Source: Streptococcus infantis SPAR10
Lineage (GTDB): Bacteria > Bacillota > Bacilli > Lactobacillales > Streptococcaceae
Length of the DNA: 64,000 nucleotides
Reading direction: 5' to 3'
NCBI RefSeq assembly: GCF_000279535.1
Contig: NZ_ALCH01000004.1
Location: 503,501-567,500 of the forward strand
Shown here: positions 1 to 9,906 of the stretch, in pieces
How the letters are laid out: each line of letters starts with the position of its first letter
Position numbering within the stretch: position 1 is the stretch's first letter
Notes under the pieces: generated by a model
Databases searched by the model: none
What the model saw: only the letters and a program-made list of their open reading frames with translations
What the model was told of the DNA's origin: nothing
Position numbers and translations under genes: made by a program

Positions 1-2
1 AA

Positions 3-296
3 GATCAACAGTGGTTTTTTGCGGTGATTACTCTAGTAATTATGGCAGGGGCTATCTGGTATTTGCACAAGCATATAGAAGATTCTGTCTGGACAGTCTT
101 TGGATTGGTTCTGATTATTGCAGGTGGTCTGGGTAACTTTATCGATCGTATTAGTCAAGGATTTGTCGTGGATATGTTCCACTTGGACTTTGTCAATTTT
201 GCGATTTTCAATGTGGCTGATAGTTATCTGACAGTAGGGGTCGTTGTGTTATTGATTGCAATGCTTAAAGAGGAAGTAAATGGAAATAAAAATTGA
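3..296 (+). CDS. lspA: Lipoprotein signal peptidase II, C-terminal part (5' end outside window)
   Basis: The reading frame is open from the left edge (codons start at base 3), so the gene begins upstream. About 97 C-terminal residues remain. LspA is the inner-membrane aspartyl peptidase that cleaves prolipoproteins before the lipidated cysteine. Two membrane segments and both conserved catalytic-region motifs are visible: NFIDRI and [10 protein letters not shown], each with one Asp. The C-terminus overlaps the start of the pseudouridine synthase gene by 17 nt, so the two are translationally coupled. A prolipoprotein substrate (PrsA) is encoded elsewhere in this window. Confidence 0.93.
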   Translation, partial: DQQWFFAVITLVIMAGAIWYLHKHIEDSVWTVFGLVLIIAGGLGNFIDRISQGFVVDMFHLDFVNFAIFNVADSYLTVGVVVLLIAMLKEEVNGNKN

Positions 297-1173
297 AAGA
301 GGCGGGCTCCGCTTAGACAAGGCCCTGTCGGACCTGACAGAATTGTCACGCAGTCTCGCTAATGAACAAATCAAGTCTGGTCAAGTCTTGGTCAACGGCC
401 AGGTTAAGAAAGCCAAGTATACGGTCCAAGAAGGAGATATGATCACCTATCAAATTCCCGAACCAGAGGTTTTGGAGTATGTAGCTGAAGATATTCCTTT
501 GGAAATCATTTATCAAGATGAGGATGTAGCAGTAGTCAACAAGCCTCAAGGCATGGTTGTTCATCCAAGTGCTGGACATACCAGTGGTACCTTGGTGAAT
601 GCTCTTATGTATCATATCAAAGACTTATCAGGAATCAATGGTGTGCTGCGTCCAGGAATTGTCCATCGTATCGATAAGGACACATCTGGGCTTCTCATGA
701 TTGCTAAAAATGATGAAGCTCACATGGCCCTTGCTCAAGAATTGAAAGACAAGAAATCTCTTCGAAAATATTGGGCTATTGTTCATGGTAATCTTCCAAA
801 TGACCGTGGAGTCATTGAGGCGCCGATTGGTCGTAGCGAAAAAGATCGCAAGAAACAAGCTGTGACTGCTAAAGGAAAACCAGCAGTGACACGTTTCCAA
901 GTTTTAGAACGCTTTGGTGACTATTCTTTATTAGAGTTGCAACTGGAAACAGGGCGAACTCATCAAATACGTGTGCACATGGCTTATATCGGACATCCTG
1001 TCGCTGGTGATGAGGTTTATGGTCCTCGTAAAACCCTAAAGGGACATGGGCAATTTCTCCATGCCAAGACGCTAGGATTTACCCATCCAAGAACTGGTGA
1101 AGCGCTGGAATTTACTTCAAATATTCCAACTATCTTTAAAGAGACTTTAGAGAAACTTAGAAATGAACAATAA
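280..1173 (+). CDS. rluD: RluD-family 23S rRNA pseudouridine synthase
   Basis: The protein has 297 residues, normal for the RluA/RluD family. An N-terminal S4 RNA-binding domain (about residues 10-75) precedes the synthase domain. The catalytic motif [11 protein letters not shown] carries the nucleophilic Asp, and the later motif [12 protein letters not shown] is also typical. The family isomerises uridines in 23S rRNA in the cytoplasm. The gene overlaps lspA by 17 nt and is followed immediately by a strong terminator shared with convergent ffh. The exact target uridines cannot be told from sequence, and RluB/RluC-like specificity is not fully excluded. Confidence 0.93.
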   Translation: MEIKIERGGLRLDKALSDLTELSRSLANEQIKSGQVLVNGQVKKAKYTVQEGDMITYQIPEPEVLEYVAEDIPLEIIYQDEDVAVVNKPQGMVVHPSAGHTSGTLVNALMYHIKDLSGINGVLRPGIVHRIDKDTSGLLMIAKNDEAHMALAQELKDKKSLRKYWAIVHGNLPNDRGVIEAPIGRSEKDRKKQAVTAKGKPAVTRFQVLERFGDYSLLELQLETGRTHQIRVHMAYIGHPVAGDEVYGPRKTLKGHGQFLHAKTLGFTHPRTGEALEFTSNIPTIFKETLEKLRNEQ

Positions 1174-1199
1174 AAAAGGACTCAAACGAGTCCTTTTTT
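1172..1199. terminator. Bidirectional terminator between rluD and ffh
   Basis: An A-run is followed by GGACTC, loop AAAC, GAGTCC and a T-run. The symmetry gives a U-tract on both strands, serving rluD (plus) and ffh (minus). It overlaps the stop codons of both genes. Confidence 0.9.
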
Positions 1200-2763
1200 A
1201 TTTGCGTTTTTTCTTAGCTTTTTTCATTTTGTTGGCCATGCGTTTCATGGATTGCTTCATAGCAAATTCACCGATTTTACCCTTGAGACCTCCACCAAGC
1301 ATCTGGCTCATATCAGGCATTCCGGCTCCTCCAAGAGCAGACATATCCGGCATACCACCTTGTCCCATCATTCCTTCAAGAGCTGACATATCCATGCCAC
1401 CAGGCATATTTTTAGGAAGGTTGTTAGGGTTGATGCCCATTTGCTTCATCATCTTGTTCATGTCACCAGACATGACACCTTGCATGAGTTGTTTAGCTTG
1501 GTTAAAGTCTTTGATGAACTTGTTGACATCGATAAAGGTATTACCAGAACCAGCTGCAATACGACGACGACGACTTGGAGTGAGCAAATCTGGATTTTCA
1601 CGTTCTTCAGGAGTCATAGATGAGACGATGGCACGTTTGCGAGCAATTTGTTTTTCATCCACCTTCATATTTTGAAGGGCAGGATTGTTGGCCATACCAG
1701 GAATCATCTTGAGCAAATCTTCCATCGGCCCCATATTTTGCACCTGATCCAACTGATCGATGAAATCGTTGAAATCAAAGGTGTTTTCCCTCATCTTTTC
1801 AGCCATTTCAAGGGCTTTTTGCTCATCGTATTCTTGGGAAGCTTTCTCAATCAGAGTCAGCATATCTCCCATACCGAGAATACGGCTGGCCATACGGTCA
1901 GGGTGGAAGGTTTCAATATCAGTAATCTTTTCACCAGTACCAGTGAATTTGATTGGTTTTCCAGTGATATGACGAACGGAAAGGGCCGCACCACCACGAG
2001 TGTCCCCGTCAATCTTGGTAAGGATGACACCAGTAACTTCTAATTGATCGTTAAATTCTCGCGCAACGTTTGCAGCTTCTTGACCAATCATGGCATCGAT
2101 GACAAGAAGAATTTCATTTGGTTGAGCTAGAGCTTTGACATCACGGAGCTCATTCATGAGAAGTTCGTCGATTTGTAAACGACCAGCCGTATCAATCAAG
2201 ACATAGTCGTTATGGTTGGCTTTAGCTTGCTCCAAACCTTGGCGGACAATCTCCACTGCAGGAACTTCAGTTCCAAGAGCAAAGACAGGAACATCAATTT
2301 GTTGTCCTAGTGTTTTAAGCTGGTCAATAGCTGCAGGACGATAGATGTCGGCCGCGATCATCAGAGGACGAGCATCCTCTTCTTTTTTGAGTTTGTTAGC
2401 AAGTTTTCCGGCGAAGGTTGTTTTACCAGCCCCTTGCAAACCGACCATCATGATGATTGTAGGAATCTTAGGAGACTTGATAATCTCAGCAGTATCTGAA
2501 CCAAGAACTGCTGTCAATTCTTCATTGACAATCTTGATGATTTGTTGAGCTGGATTGAGGGTGTCAATGACTTCATGCCCAATGGCACGTTCACGAACTT
2601 TCTTGATAAAGTCCTTAACCACTGGCAAAGCAACGTCGGCTTCTAAAAGAGCCAGACGAATTTCCTTTGTTGCTTCTTGGATATCGCTCTCGGTAATTTT
2701 TCCTTTTTTACGTAGATTTTTAAAGACGTTCTGCAAACGTTCTGTTAAATTTTCAAATGCCAT
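1198..2763 (-). CDS. ffh: Signal recognition particle GTPase Ffh (SRP54)
   Basis: The 521-residue protein has the N and G domains (about 1-295) with P-loop GLQGAGKT, DTAGR and TKIDGD motifs. The methionine-rich M domain (about 325-521) binds 4.5S RNA and signal peptides. The C-terminal tail is unusually rich in Gly-Met and then Lys-Arg. Ffh targets ribosomes making membrane proteins to the receptor FtsY, which is also encoded in this window. It lies 11 nt downstream of ylxM, so the two form one transcription unit. Confidence 0.97.
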   Translation of the reverse strand: MAFENLTERLQNVFKNLRKKGKITESDIQEATKEIRLALLEADVALPVVKDFIKKVRERAIGHEVIDTLNPAQQIIKIVNEELTAVLGSDTAEIIKSPKIPTIIMMVGLQGAGKTTFAGKLANKLKKEEDARPLMIAADIYRPAAIDQLKTLGQQIDVPVFALGTEVPAVEIVRQGLEQAKANHNDYVLIDTAGRLQIDELLMNELRDVKALAQPNEILLVIDAMIGQEAANVAREFNDQLEVTGVILTKIDGDTRGGAALSVRHITGKPIKFTGTGEKITDIETFHPDRMASRILGMGDMLTLIEKASQEYDEQKALEMAEKMRENTFDFNDFIDQLDQVQNMGPMEDLLKMIPGMANNPALQNMKVDEKQIARKRAIVSSMTPEERENPDLLTPSRRRRIAAGSGNTFIDVNKFIKDFNQAKQLMQGVMSGDMNKMMKQMGINPNNLPKNMPGGMDMSALEGMMGQGGMPDMSALGGAGMPDMSQMLGGGLKGKIGEFAMKQSMKRMANKMKKAKKKRK

Positions 2764-2774
2764 ATTTATTCCTC

Positions 2775-3107
2775 TTATTCTCTATTGTCAATACTTGTTA
2801 AAATCTCAACTTGCTCTTGGAGAAAAGCATCTTCTGGATAACGCTCAATGATCTGATCAAAAATCTGACTGCGGACAATGTAGTCAGAGTACATATGAAG
2901 CTTCATCTCATAGTCTTCCAGAATCTTTTCAGTACGTTTGATATTATCATAAACGGCCTGGCGACTGACACCGAATTCTTCAGCGATTTCAGCTAAACTA
3001 TAGTCGTCTGCATAGTAGAGCTCGATATAGTTCATCTGCTTATCAGTCAAAAGGGCTGCATAAAATTCAAACAGAGCATTCATTCGATTGGTTTTTTCAA
3101 TTTCCAT
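2775..3107 (-). CDS. ylxM: YlxM/p13-family helix-turn-helix protein
   Basis: A 110-residue protein with a sigma-70-region-4-like helix-turn-helix at about residues 38-65 ([20 protein letters not shown]). The YlxM family is nearly always encoded just upstream of ffh in Gram-positives, as here, and is linked to SRP function. Its exact role is not established. An extended -10 promoter lies just upstream on the minus strand. Confidence 0.9.
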   Translation of the reverse strand: MEIEKTNRMNALFEFYAALLTDKQMNYIELYYADDYSLAEIAEEFGVSRQAVYDNIKRTEKILEDYEMKLHMYSDYIVRSQIFDQIIERYPEDAFLQEQVEILTSIDNRE

Positions 3108-3114
3108 AAGATTT

Positions 3115-3123
3115 ATTATACCA
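3115..3123 (-). promoter_or_regulatory. Extended -10 promoter for ylxM-ffh
   Basis: On the minus strand the sequence reads TGGTATAAT, a consensus -10 with the TGn extension, 8 nt before the ylxM start. No good -35 is seen. The mRNA leader would be very short. Confidence 0.6.
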
Positions 3124-3166
3124 AAAAATAGCCTGAACTGCTAGTAATGGATTGATTTTAAACACA

Positions 3167-3203
3167 AGTCAGAAAAAGGACTTTTAACTGTTATTTTCTG
3201 ACT
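3167..3203. repeat. Perfect 10-bp inverted repeat overlapping the rnc -35
   Basis: AGTCAGAAAA at 3167-3176 is mirrored by TTTTCTGACT at 3194-3203 with a 17-nt spacer. The right arm includes the putative -35 of the rnc promoter, so this could be an operator. A hairpin is also possible, but it would lie upstream of the transcription start. Confidence 0.5.
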
Positions 3204-3226
3204 AAGAAAGCTTTTTTTGGTATAAT
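3198..3226 (+). promoter_or_regulatory. Promoter of rnc-smc
   Basis: -35 CTGACT, 17-bp spacer, -10 TATAAT preceded by TGG (extended -10). It lies 35 nt before the rnc start codon, which has the Shine-Dalgarno AAAGAGG. Confidence 0.7.
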
Positions 3227-3260
3227 GGAGTGTATTATAATGTTTTAGAAAGAGGTTCTT

Positions 3261-3959
3261 ATGAAAGAATTAGAAACCGTGTTAGAGCAACGTTTTGGGC
3301 TTGTTTTTTCAGATAAACAGTTACTTGAAACAGCTTTTACTCATACTAGTTATGCCAATGAGCACCGCCTCTTAAAAATTTCACACAATGAACGCTTGGA
3401 ATTTTTAGGAGACGCTGTTCTGCAATTATTGATTTCAGAATATCTGTACCAAAAATATCCTAAAAAACCAGAAGGTGACCTGTCTAAACTCCGTGCCATG
3501 ATTGTACGTGAAGAGAGTTTGGCTGGTTTTGCCCGTGACTGCCAGTTTGACCAGTTTATCAAGCTAGGAAAGGGAGAGGAAAAATCTGGAGGCCGTAATC
3601 GAGATACCATCTTGGGAGATGCTTTCGAAGCCTTTTTGGGTGCCCTACTTTTAGATAAGGATCTACTTACGGTAAAAGAGTTTATCTACCAGGTCATGAT
3701 ACCGAAGGTTGAGGCTGGTGATTTTGAGATGATTAAAGACTACAAGACTCATCTCCAAGAATTACTCCAAGTCAATGGTGATGTTGATATTCGTTATCAG
3801 GTCATTTCAGAAATCGGACCTGCCCATGATAAGATGTTCGAGGTTGAAGTCCTTGTAGAGGGTCAAAGTTTAGGTAGGGGTCAAGGACGATCTAAAAAAT
3901 TGGCCGAACAAGAAGCCGCTAAAAATGCAGTTGAGGAAGGACTGGATTCATGTATTTAA
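3261..3959 (+). CDS. rnc: Ribonuclease III
   Basis: The 232-residue protein carries the RNase III signature [12 protein letters not shown] (about residues 41-52) with the catalytic acidic residues, a second acidic site ([11 protein letters not shown]), and a C-terminal double-stranded RNA binding domain (about 155-228). It processes pre-rRNA and other structured RNAs. It overlaps smc by 10 nt, so the two are coupled. A perfect inverted repeat overlaps its promoter. Confidence 0.97.
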   Translation: MKELETVLEQRFGLVFSDKQLLETAFTHTSYANEHRLLKISHNERLEFLGDAVLQLLISEYLYQKYPKKPEGDLSKLRAMIVREESLAGFARDCQFDQFIKLGKGEEKSGGRNRDTILGDAFEAFLGALLLDKDLLTVKEFIYQVMIPKVEAGDFEMIKDYKTHLQELLQVNGDVDIRYQVISEIGPAHDKMFEVEVLVEGQSLGRGQGRSKKLAEQEAAKNAVEEGLDSCI

Positions 3960-6900
3960 AAGAAATTGAGATTCAGGGGTTTAAGTCCTTTGCTGATAAG
4001 ACCAAGGTTGTTTTTGACCAGGGAGTTACAGCAGTTGTAGGACCTAATGGTTCTGGAAAATCTAACATCACAGAAAGTTTACGCTGGGCTCTTGGGGAAT
4101 CAAGTGTCAAAAGTCTTCGTGGTGGCAAGATGCCTGATGTTATCTTTGCAGGAACAGAAAGTAGAAAGCCATTAAACTATGCTTCTGTAGTCGTTACTCT
4201 AGATAATCAGGACGGTTTCATCAAGGATGCAGGACAGGAAATCAAGGTGGAGCGTCATATCTATCGTACTGGGGATAGTGAATACAAGATTGATGGGAAA
4301 AAAGTCCGTCTTCGTGATATTCATGATCTTTTCTTAGATACCGGACTTGGGCGCGACTCCTTCTCCATTATTTCCCAAGGGAAGGTCGAAGAAATCTTTA
4401 ACTCTAAACCTGAGGAACGCCGTGCTATCTTTGAAGCAGCTGGAGTTTTAAAATATAAAACTCGTCGTAAAGAGACGGAAAGTAAACTGCAACAAACTCA
4501 AGACAATTTAGACCGCTTGGAAGATATCATCTATGAGTTAGACAATCAAATCAAGCCCTTAGAAAAGCAAGCAGCAACAGCTCGTAAATTCATGGACTTG
4601 GACGGTCAGCGTAAAGCCATTTACTTAGATGTTTTGGTTGCACAAATTCAAGCCAATAAGGCAGAATTGGATCTAACAGAAGAAGAATTAAACCAAGTCC
4701 AAGAACTGTTGACTAGTTATTATCAAAAGCGCGAGTCACTAGAACTTGAAAATCAATCTCTCAAGAAGCAGAGACAAGATTTACAAGCAGAGATGGCTAA
4801 AGATCAAACTAGTTTGATGGATTTGACTGCTCTAATCAGTGATTTGGAACGGAAATTGGCCTTGTCTAAACTAGAGACAGAGCAGGTTGCTCTCAATCAA
4901 CAAGAGGCTCAAGCTCGTTTAGCTAGTTTGGATGAAAAGAGAAATGCTCTTATTCAAGAGAAGGAAGAAAAAGAAGCAAATCTCAGTCAGTTAGAAGCAA
5001 ATCTAGCAGTCAATACCAAGGAGCTCAATTGTTTAGAAGCTGAGTTAGCAGCATTTTCTGATGATCCAGATCAGATGATTGAGCAACTGCGTGAGCGCTT
5101 TGTTGCTTTCTTGCAGGAAGAAGCGGATGTCTCTAACCAGTTGACACGGATTGAAAATGATCTTGAAAATAGTCGCCAACAGACTCAAAAGCAAGAAGAA
5201 CAATTGAAGTCCTTGAAGGAACAATTAGCTTCTGCCAAGTCAAAGGCCACAGAGCAAGAGACTGCCCTAAAATCAGCAAAAGAAAAAGTACAGACCTTGC
5301 TTGCCGACTATCAGACGAATGCTAAACAGGAAGAAGAACAAAAACAGGCTTATCAAAGTCAGCAAAATCAACTTTTTGACCGCCTAGATAGTTTGAAAAA
5401 CAAACAGGCCAAGGCGCAAAGTCTGGAAAACATTCTTAAAAATCATAGTAATTTCTATGTGGGTGTTAAGAGTGTTCTACAAGAAAAAAATCGCCTGGGC
5501 GGTATTGTCGGAGCGGTCAGTGAACATTTAACCTTTGATGTTCGTTATCAGACAGCACTTGAAATTGCTCTTGGTGCAAGTAGCCAACATATCATCGTTG
5601 AAGATGAACAGGCAGCGACTAAAGCTATTGATTTCCTTAAGCGAAACCGAGCTGGTCGCGCTACCTTCCTACCTTTGACAACCATCAAGGCTCGTAGCAT
5701 TTCTAGTCAGAACCAAGATGTGATTGCTGCAAGTCCAGGTTTTCTTGGAATGGCTGATGAATTGGTTACCTTTGATGCCAAGCATGAAGCTATTTTTAAA
5801 AACTTGCTAGCTACAACAGCAATCTTTGATACAGTTGAGCATGCGCGTGATGCAGCTCGTAAAGTACGTTATCAGGTTCGAATGGTAACGCTAGATGGTA
5901 CAGAATTGCGAACAGGTGGTTCTTATGCTGGTGGTGCCAATCGTCAAAATAACAGTATTTTCATCAAGCCTGAATTAGAACAGTTGCAAAAAGAGATTGC
6001 TCAAGAAGAAAAGCTTCTTCGTCAAGAGGAAGAAAATCTGAAGTCAGTTCAAGTAGCTTTGAATGAACTTAGTCAAACTTTGGAAACTATTAAATCCCAA
6101 GGAGAGCAAGCTCGAATAGAGGAGCAGGGCTTATATCTGGCTTATCAACAAACTTGCCAACAAGTCGAAGAACTAGAAACACTTTTAGAACTTCAGGAAA
6201 AAGAATTAAACAATCTCAGAGGTGGAGATTGGCAAACTGAAAAAGAAAAATGCCAAGAACGTCTTGCAGTTATTTCAACTGAAAAGCAAAAGCTGGAGTC
6301 TGAGATTGAAGAAATCAAGTCCAATAAAAATGCGATTCAGGAACGTTACCAAAACTTACAGGATAAACTTTCCCAAGAACGTCTGCTCAAAACAGAAATG
6401 ATAGGGCGAAAACGTTATGAAGTTACGGATATTGAACGTATCAACAAAGAGCTTGAATACCTTGATATGGAGCAAGATGAAATCGAACGCCTTCTCCAAG
6501 AAAAGGTAGACAATCTTGAAAAGGTTGATACAGAACTTTTGACCAAGCAGGAAGCAGAAGCCAAGAGTCAGAAAGAAGAAATTCAACAAGGGCTTATTCG
6601 TAAGCAGTTTGAGCTGGATGATATTGAAGGTCAATTGGATGATATTGCTAGTCATTTAGAACAAGCTCGTCAGCAAAATGAAGAATGGATTCGTAAGCAA
6701 ACACGAGCGGAAGCGACCAAAGAGAAGATTACGGACCGCCTTCGCTATCTTCAAGGTCAACTGACTGAAGAATACCAGATTAGTTATACGGAAGCTTTAG
6801 AACAAGCCAATTCCTTAGAAGATTTGGCTATCGCTGAACAAGAGGTCAAGGATTTAGAAAAATCCATCCGTTCACTTGGTCCAGTCAATTTGGATGCCAT

Positions 6901-7486
6901 TGAACAGTTTGACGAAGTTCACGAACGTTTGGAATTCTTAAATAGTCAGCGTGATGACATTCTTTCTGCCAAAAATCTTCTTCTTGAAACCATTACAGAA
7001 ATGAATGATGAAGTGAAGGAACGATTTAAATCAACCTTTGAAGCTATTCGTGAATCCTTCAAAGTGACCTTCAAGCAGATGTTTGGTGGTGGTCAAGCGG
7101 ACCTAATCCTGACCGAGGGAGATTTATTGACAGCAGGTGTTGAAATCTCTGTTCAACCGCCTGGTAAGAAAATCCAATCTCTCAACCTCATGAGTGGTGG
7201 AGAGAAGGCCTTGTCAGCTCTTGCTTTGCTCTTCTCAATCATTCGTGTCAAGACCATTCCATTTGTTATTTTGGATGAAGTAGAGGCTGCACTCGATGAA
7301 GCTAACGTTAAACGCTTTGGGGATTATCTTAACCGATTTGACAAGGATAGCCAGTTTATCGTTGTTACCCACCGTAAGGGAACCATGGCAGCCGCAGACT
7401 CTATTTATGGAGTAACTATGCAAGAATCTGGTGTTTCTAAGATTGTCTCTGTTAAACTAAAAGATTTAGAAAATATGGATGCTTAG
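3950..7486 (+). CDS. smc: Chromosome partition ATPase SMC
   Basis: The 1178-residue protein has the full SMC layout. The N-terminal head has Walker [10 protein letters not shown], followed by a long coiled coil (about 170-500), a hinge (about 505-640, rich in Gly), and a second coiled coil to about 1000. The C-terminal head has the signature [13 protein letters not shown] and Walker [16 protein letters not shown]. It forms the condensin core with ScpA/ScpB (not in this window) and organises replicated chromosomes. The start overlaps rnc. Confidence 0.98.
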   Translation: MYLKEIEIQGFKSFADKTKVVFDQGVTAVVGPNGSGKSNITESLRWALGESSVKSLRGGKMPDVIFAGTESRKPLNYASVVVTLDNQDGFIKDAGQEIKVERHIYRTGDSEYKIDGKKVRLRDIHDLFLDTGLGRDSFSIISQGKVEEIFNSKPEERRAIFEAAGVLKYKTRRKETESKLQQTQDNLDRLEDIIYELDNQIKPLEKQAATARKFMDLDGQRKAIYLDVLVAQIQANKAELDLTEEELNQVQELLTSYYQKRESLELENQSLKKQRQDLQAEMAKDQTSLMDLTALISDLERKLALSKLETEQVALNQQEAQARLASLDEKRNALIQEKEEKEANLSQLEANLAVNTKELNCLEAELAAFSDDPDQMIEQLRERFVAFLQEEADVSNQLTRIENDLENSRQQTQKQEEQLKSLKEQLASAKSKATEQETALKSAKEKVQTLLADYQTNAKQEEEQKQAYQSQQNQLFDRLDSLKNKQAKAQSLENILKNHSNFYVGVKSVLQEKNRLGGIVGAVSEHLTFDVRYQTALEIALGASSQHIIVEDEQAATKAIDFLKRNRAGRATFLPLTTIKARSISSQNQDVIAASPGFLGMADELVTFDAKHEAIFKNLLATTAIFDTVEHARDAARKVRYQVRMVTLDGTELRTGGSYAGGANRQNNSIFIKPELEQLQKEIAQEEKLLRQEEENLKSVQVALNELSQTLETIKSQGEQARIEEQGLYLAYQQTCQQVEELETLLELQEKELNNLRGGDWQTEKEKCQERLAVISTEKQKLESEIEEIKSNKNAIQERYQNLQDKLSQERLLKTEMIGRKRYEVTDIERINKELEYLDMEQDEIERLLQEKVDNLEKVDTELLTKQEAEAKSQKEEIQQGLIRKQFELDDIEGQLDDIASHLEQARQQNEEWIRKQTRAEATKEKITDRLRYLQGQLTEEYQISYTEALEQANSLEDLAIAEQEVKDLEKSIRSLGPVNLDAIEQFDEVHERLEFLNSQRDDILSAKNLLLETITEMNDEVKERFKSTFEAIRESFKVTFKQMFGGGQADLILTEGDLLTAGVEISVQPPGKKIQSLNLMSGGEKALSALALLFSIIRVKTIPFVILDEVEAALDEANVKRFGDYLNRFDKDSQFIVVTHRKGTMAAADSIYGVTMQESGVSKIVSVKLKDLENMDA

Positions 7487-7575
7487 TTTGTTTTCAATAT
7501 AACATTTCAAGCTAGAGCATGTAGAATGACCTTCAAGAAGTCGGAAAGGTTACAAAAATAAATTGAGGAGCTTAC

Positions 7576-8235
7576 ATGGATTTTGACCTATTCCTAATGA
7601 TTTGTAATTATATTGGGACTATAGCCTTTGCGGCGTCAGGAGCCATCAAAGGATTTGGTAAACGTTTAGATATTTTTGGAATTAGTTTATTGGCAATTGT
7701 AACGGCAGTAGGTGGAGGTATTTTAAGAGATTCTATTATCAGTCGTTTTCCCTCCGCTCTCGCAGATCCTGGACCGATTTATGTCTCTATTCTAGTAGCT
7801 GTTATTATGTATGCCTTTGTGACTTCAAAACAAGCCAATGCTAGTCAAGAAAAAAAATTCTATAAGTGGCTGAGAGAAGCTTATCTTATCTTTGATTCGG
7901 TTGGCTTAATCATCTTTTCCTTGATTGGGGCTACAGCCTTAGCTGATAGTAAATTGAACTTGATGTCTGCAGGGATTTTGGCCTGTTTAACAGGTGCTGG
8001 CGGAGGTATCATCCGAGATCTCTTGATTAATGAAGTCCCAAGTGTTCTAAAAGAGGACATCTATGCCCTTCTATCTTTTGTAATTGGCGTTATTTATTAC
8101 TGGTTGGCCTTTGTCCTTCACTTTCCAAGAATCACTGCTTTTATCATTCTCTCAATTGTCGGTTTTGTGATTCGACTCTGTATTATTAAGTTTAAGCTCT
8201 CTTTGCCAAATATGGATAAAAAGACTTGGAATTGA
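7576..8235 (+). CDS. TRIC / UPF0126-family membrane channel
   Basis: A 219-residue integral membrane protein with about seven hydrophobic segments and two internally repeated halves. Each half has a glycine-rich motif followed by RD: AVGGGILRD near residue 50 and GAGGGIIRD near 150. This is the prokaryotic homologue family of trimeric intracellular cation channels. Substrate is unknown, and potassium or other monovalent cations are proposed for the family. It has its own ribosome site (TTGAGGAG) and ends at a strong terminator, so it is probably monocistronic. Confidence 0.85.
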   Translation: MDFDLFLMICNYIGTIAFAASGAIKGFGKRLDIFGISLLAIVTAVGGGILRDSIISRFPSALADPGPIYVSILVAVIMYAFVTSKQANASQEKKFYKWLREAYLIFDSVGLIIFSLIGATALADSKLNLMSAGILACLTGAGGGIIRDLLINEVPSVLKEDIYALLSFVIGVIYYWLAFVLHFPRITAFIILSIVGFVIRLCIIKFKLSLPNMDKKTWN

Positions 8236-8297
8236 TTGATGGTAGGAAAGCACGATCACTCGATTGATAAATATTTTATGAATTACAAGTTTAATCA

Positions 8298-8337
8298 AGC
8301 GTCTAATCTCATATGGATTAGGCGCTATTTTATTTTT
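8298..8337 (+). terminator. Terminator after the TRIC gene
   Basis: An 11-bp stem (AGCGTCTAATC with GGATTAGGCGCT, one G-U pair) with a 7-nt loop, followed by TATTTTATTTTT. Confidence 0.8.
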
Positions 8338-8414
8338 GAAAATACGGGAAATATTTGATGAAATTAATATTTTTTGGTATTATATCTAAAATTTTAAATA
8401 AGATAGGAGCTACA

Positions 8415-8993
8415 ATGAGTAATTTAAAGAATTCAGTTGATTTTATTAAAGAAATAGAGAAGTTAAAGTCAGTAACAAGATTTAATAGAACCCTTGATGG
8501 AAGATTTGAAAATAGTGCCGAGCAATCTTGGCAAGGTGCTATAGCTGCTATAGTTCTTCAAGATTATTATCCTGAAAAGTTAAAAATGGAAAAAGTTATT
8601 TCTATGTTATTGATTCATGATTTAGGTGAGATTTATGCCGGAGATACTTGGGTTTTTGATGATAAAAAAAAGGTTCATTCTCATGATAGAGAGTTAGAAT
8701 CTATAGAAAAAACAATGAGCCTCCTTCCAGAAGAGAAATATTTGAATATGAAAAATTTGTGGTTGGAATTTGAAAAAGGACAGAGTGCTGAAGCAAGATA
8801 TGCAAGAGTAATCGATGCATTGGTACCACTGATAAATCACTTAGAAGTGTCAGAATTAAATTATAACCCTGATAATATCACTGCAGACATGGTATTAGAA
8901 AAGAAAAAGTTCATAAAAAGTGAATCAGAAGAATTATGGAAACTGACGGAAGATTTGATTCAGGAAAGTGTGGAAAGGGGCTTATATTTATAA
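8415..8993 (+). CDS. HD-domain phosphohydrolase-like protein with altered metal site
   Basis: A 192-residue protein resembling the YfbR/HD_3 group. I place the start at 8415, which has AGGAG 8 nt upstream, rather than an earlier in-frame ATG at 8355 without a ribosome site. Seen: IHDLGEIYAGDTW with the H68-D69 pair and the later RVIDAL Asp. Where the family normally has EHSW (first metal ligand), this protein has E36-Q37-S-W. Codon use is more AT-rich than the neighbours and it is flanked by two terminators, suggesting an acquired single-gene unit. The family dephosphorylates nucleotides. Activity here is uncertain because of the missing histidine. Confidence 0.75.
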   Translation: MSNLKNSVDFIKEIEKLKSVTRFNRTLDGRFENSAEQSWQGAIAAIVLQDYYPEKLKMEKVISMLLIHDLGEIYAGDTWVFDDKKKVHSHDRELESIEKTMSLLPEEKYLNMKNLWLEFEKGQSAEARYARVIDALVPLINHLEVSELNYNPDNITADMVLEKKKFIKSESEELWKLTEDLIQESVERGLYL

Positions 8994-9031
8994 TAACAAT
9001 TGGCCCTACGGATAGATTTATAGAATACAAG

Positions 9032-9059
9032 GACGTGTCAATTCAGCACGTCTTTTTTT
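9032..9059 (+). terminator. Terminator after the HD-domain gene
   Basis: GACGTG and CACGTC arms around a 9-nt loop, followed by a run of seven T. Confidence 0.75.
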
Positions 9060-9069
9060 ACTTTTTCTA

Positions 9070-9078
9070 TGGTATAAT
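9070..9078 (+). promoter_or_regulatory. Extended -10 promoter for the HAD-ftsY operon
   Basis: TGGTATAAT, 36 nt before the first HAD gene. No clear -35. The operon would run through both HAD genes and ftsY to the terminator at 12092. Confidence 0.6.
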
Positions 9079-9114
9079 AGAAGATAGATTTATAACTGGA
9101 GAATAGATGGATTT

Positions 9115-9906
9115 ATGATTAAACTAGTCGCAACTGATATGGACGGGACTTTTCTGGATGAAGCTGGCCAATTTGATATGGAACGTTTAAAAAAGCTTCT
9201 CCATTCTTATAAAGAAAAAGGGATTTACTTTGCTGTAGCTTCTGGCCGCGGTCTTTTGTCGCTTGAAAAGCATTTTTCGGATGTCAAAGATGAGATTATT
9301 TTCATTGCTGAAAATGGGAGTCTGGTTCGTTTTCATGGACAAGACCTCTATGAAGCGACCATGCCACGCGATTTTTACTTATCAACATTTGAAAAGCTAA
9401 AGACTTCACCCTATTTCGATGAGAAGAAGATGCTCTTGACTGGTAAGAAAGCTTGCTATGTTTTAGATACTGTAGATGAAACATATCTCATGTTTAGTCA
9501 TCATTACAATGAAAACATCCAAAAAGTAGCCAGTCTAGAAGATATCACCGATGAAATTTTCAAATTCACAACCAACTTTACAGAAGAGACAGTAGAAGCT
9601 GGCGAAGCTTGGGTCAATGAACATGTTCCTGGTGTTAAGGCAATGACGACAGGTTTTGAATCCATTGATATTGTTCTTGATTATGTGGACAAGGGAGTTG
9701 CGATTGTCGAATTAGCTAAGAAGTTAAATCTGAATATGGATCAAGTGATGGCCTTCGGTGACAATCTCAATGACCTTCACATGATGCAAGTTGTAGGGCA
9801 CCCAGTCGCACCTGAAAATGCTCGCCCAGAGATTTTGGAACTAGCCGAAACAGTTATCGGTCACCATAAGGACCAATCAGTTATCGCTTATATGGAGGGA
9901 TTATAA
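9115..9906 (+). CDS. Cof-type HAD-superfamily hydrolase (first of pair)
   Basis: The 263-residue protein has HAD motif I DMDGTF (residues 8-13) with the nucleophilic Asp, and motif IV GDNLNDLHMM near the C-terminus. The large C2-type cap between them places it in the Cof/YidA/SupH group of sugar-phosphate phosphatases. The substrate cannot be assigned. The stop codon overlaps the start of the next HAD gene by one base, so the pair is translationally coupled. Confidence 0.88.
   Translation: MIKLVATDMDGTFLDEAGQFDMERLKKLLHSYKEKGIYFAVASGRGLLSLEKHFSDVKDEIIFIAENGSLVRFHGQDLYEATMPRDFYLSTFEKLKTSPYFDEKKMLLTGKKACYVLDTVDETYLMFSHHYNENIQKVASLEDITDEIFKFTTNFTEETVEAGEAWVNEHVPGVKAMTTGFESIDIVLDYVDKGVAIVELAKKLNLNMDQVMAFGDNLNDLHMMQVVGHPVAPENARPEILELAETVIGHHKDQSVIAYMEGL

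Noticed and set aside
1163-2851. Plus-strand ORFs opposite ffh
   Set aside because: Complementary shadows of the conserved ffh gene.
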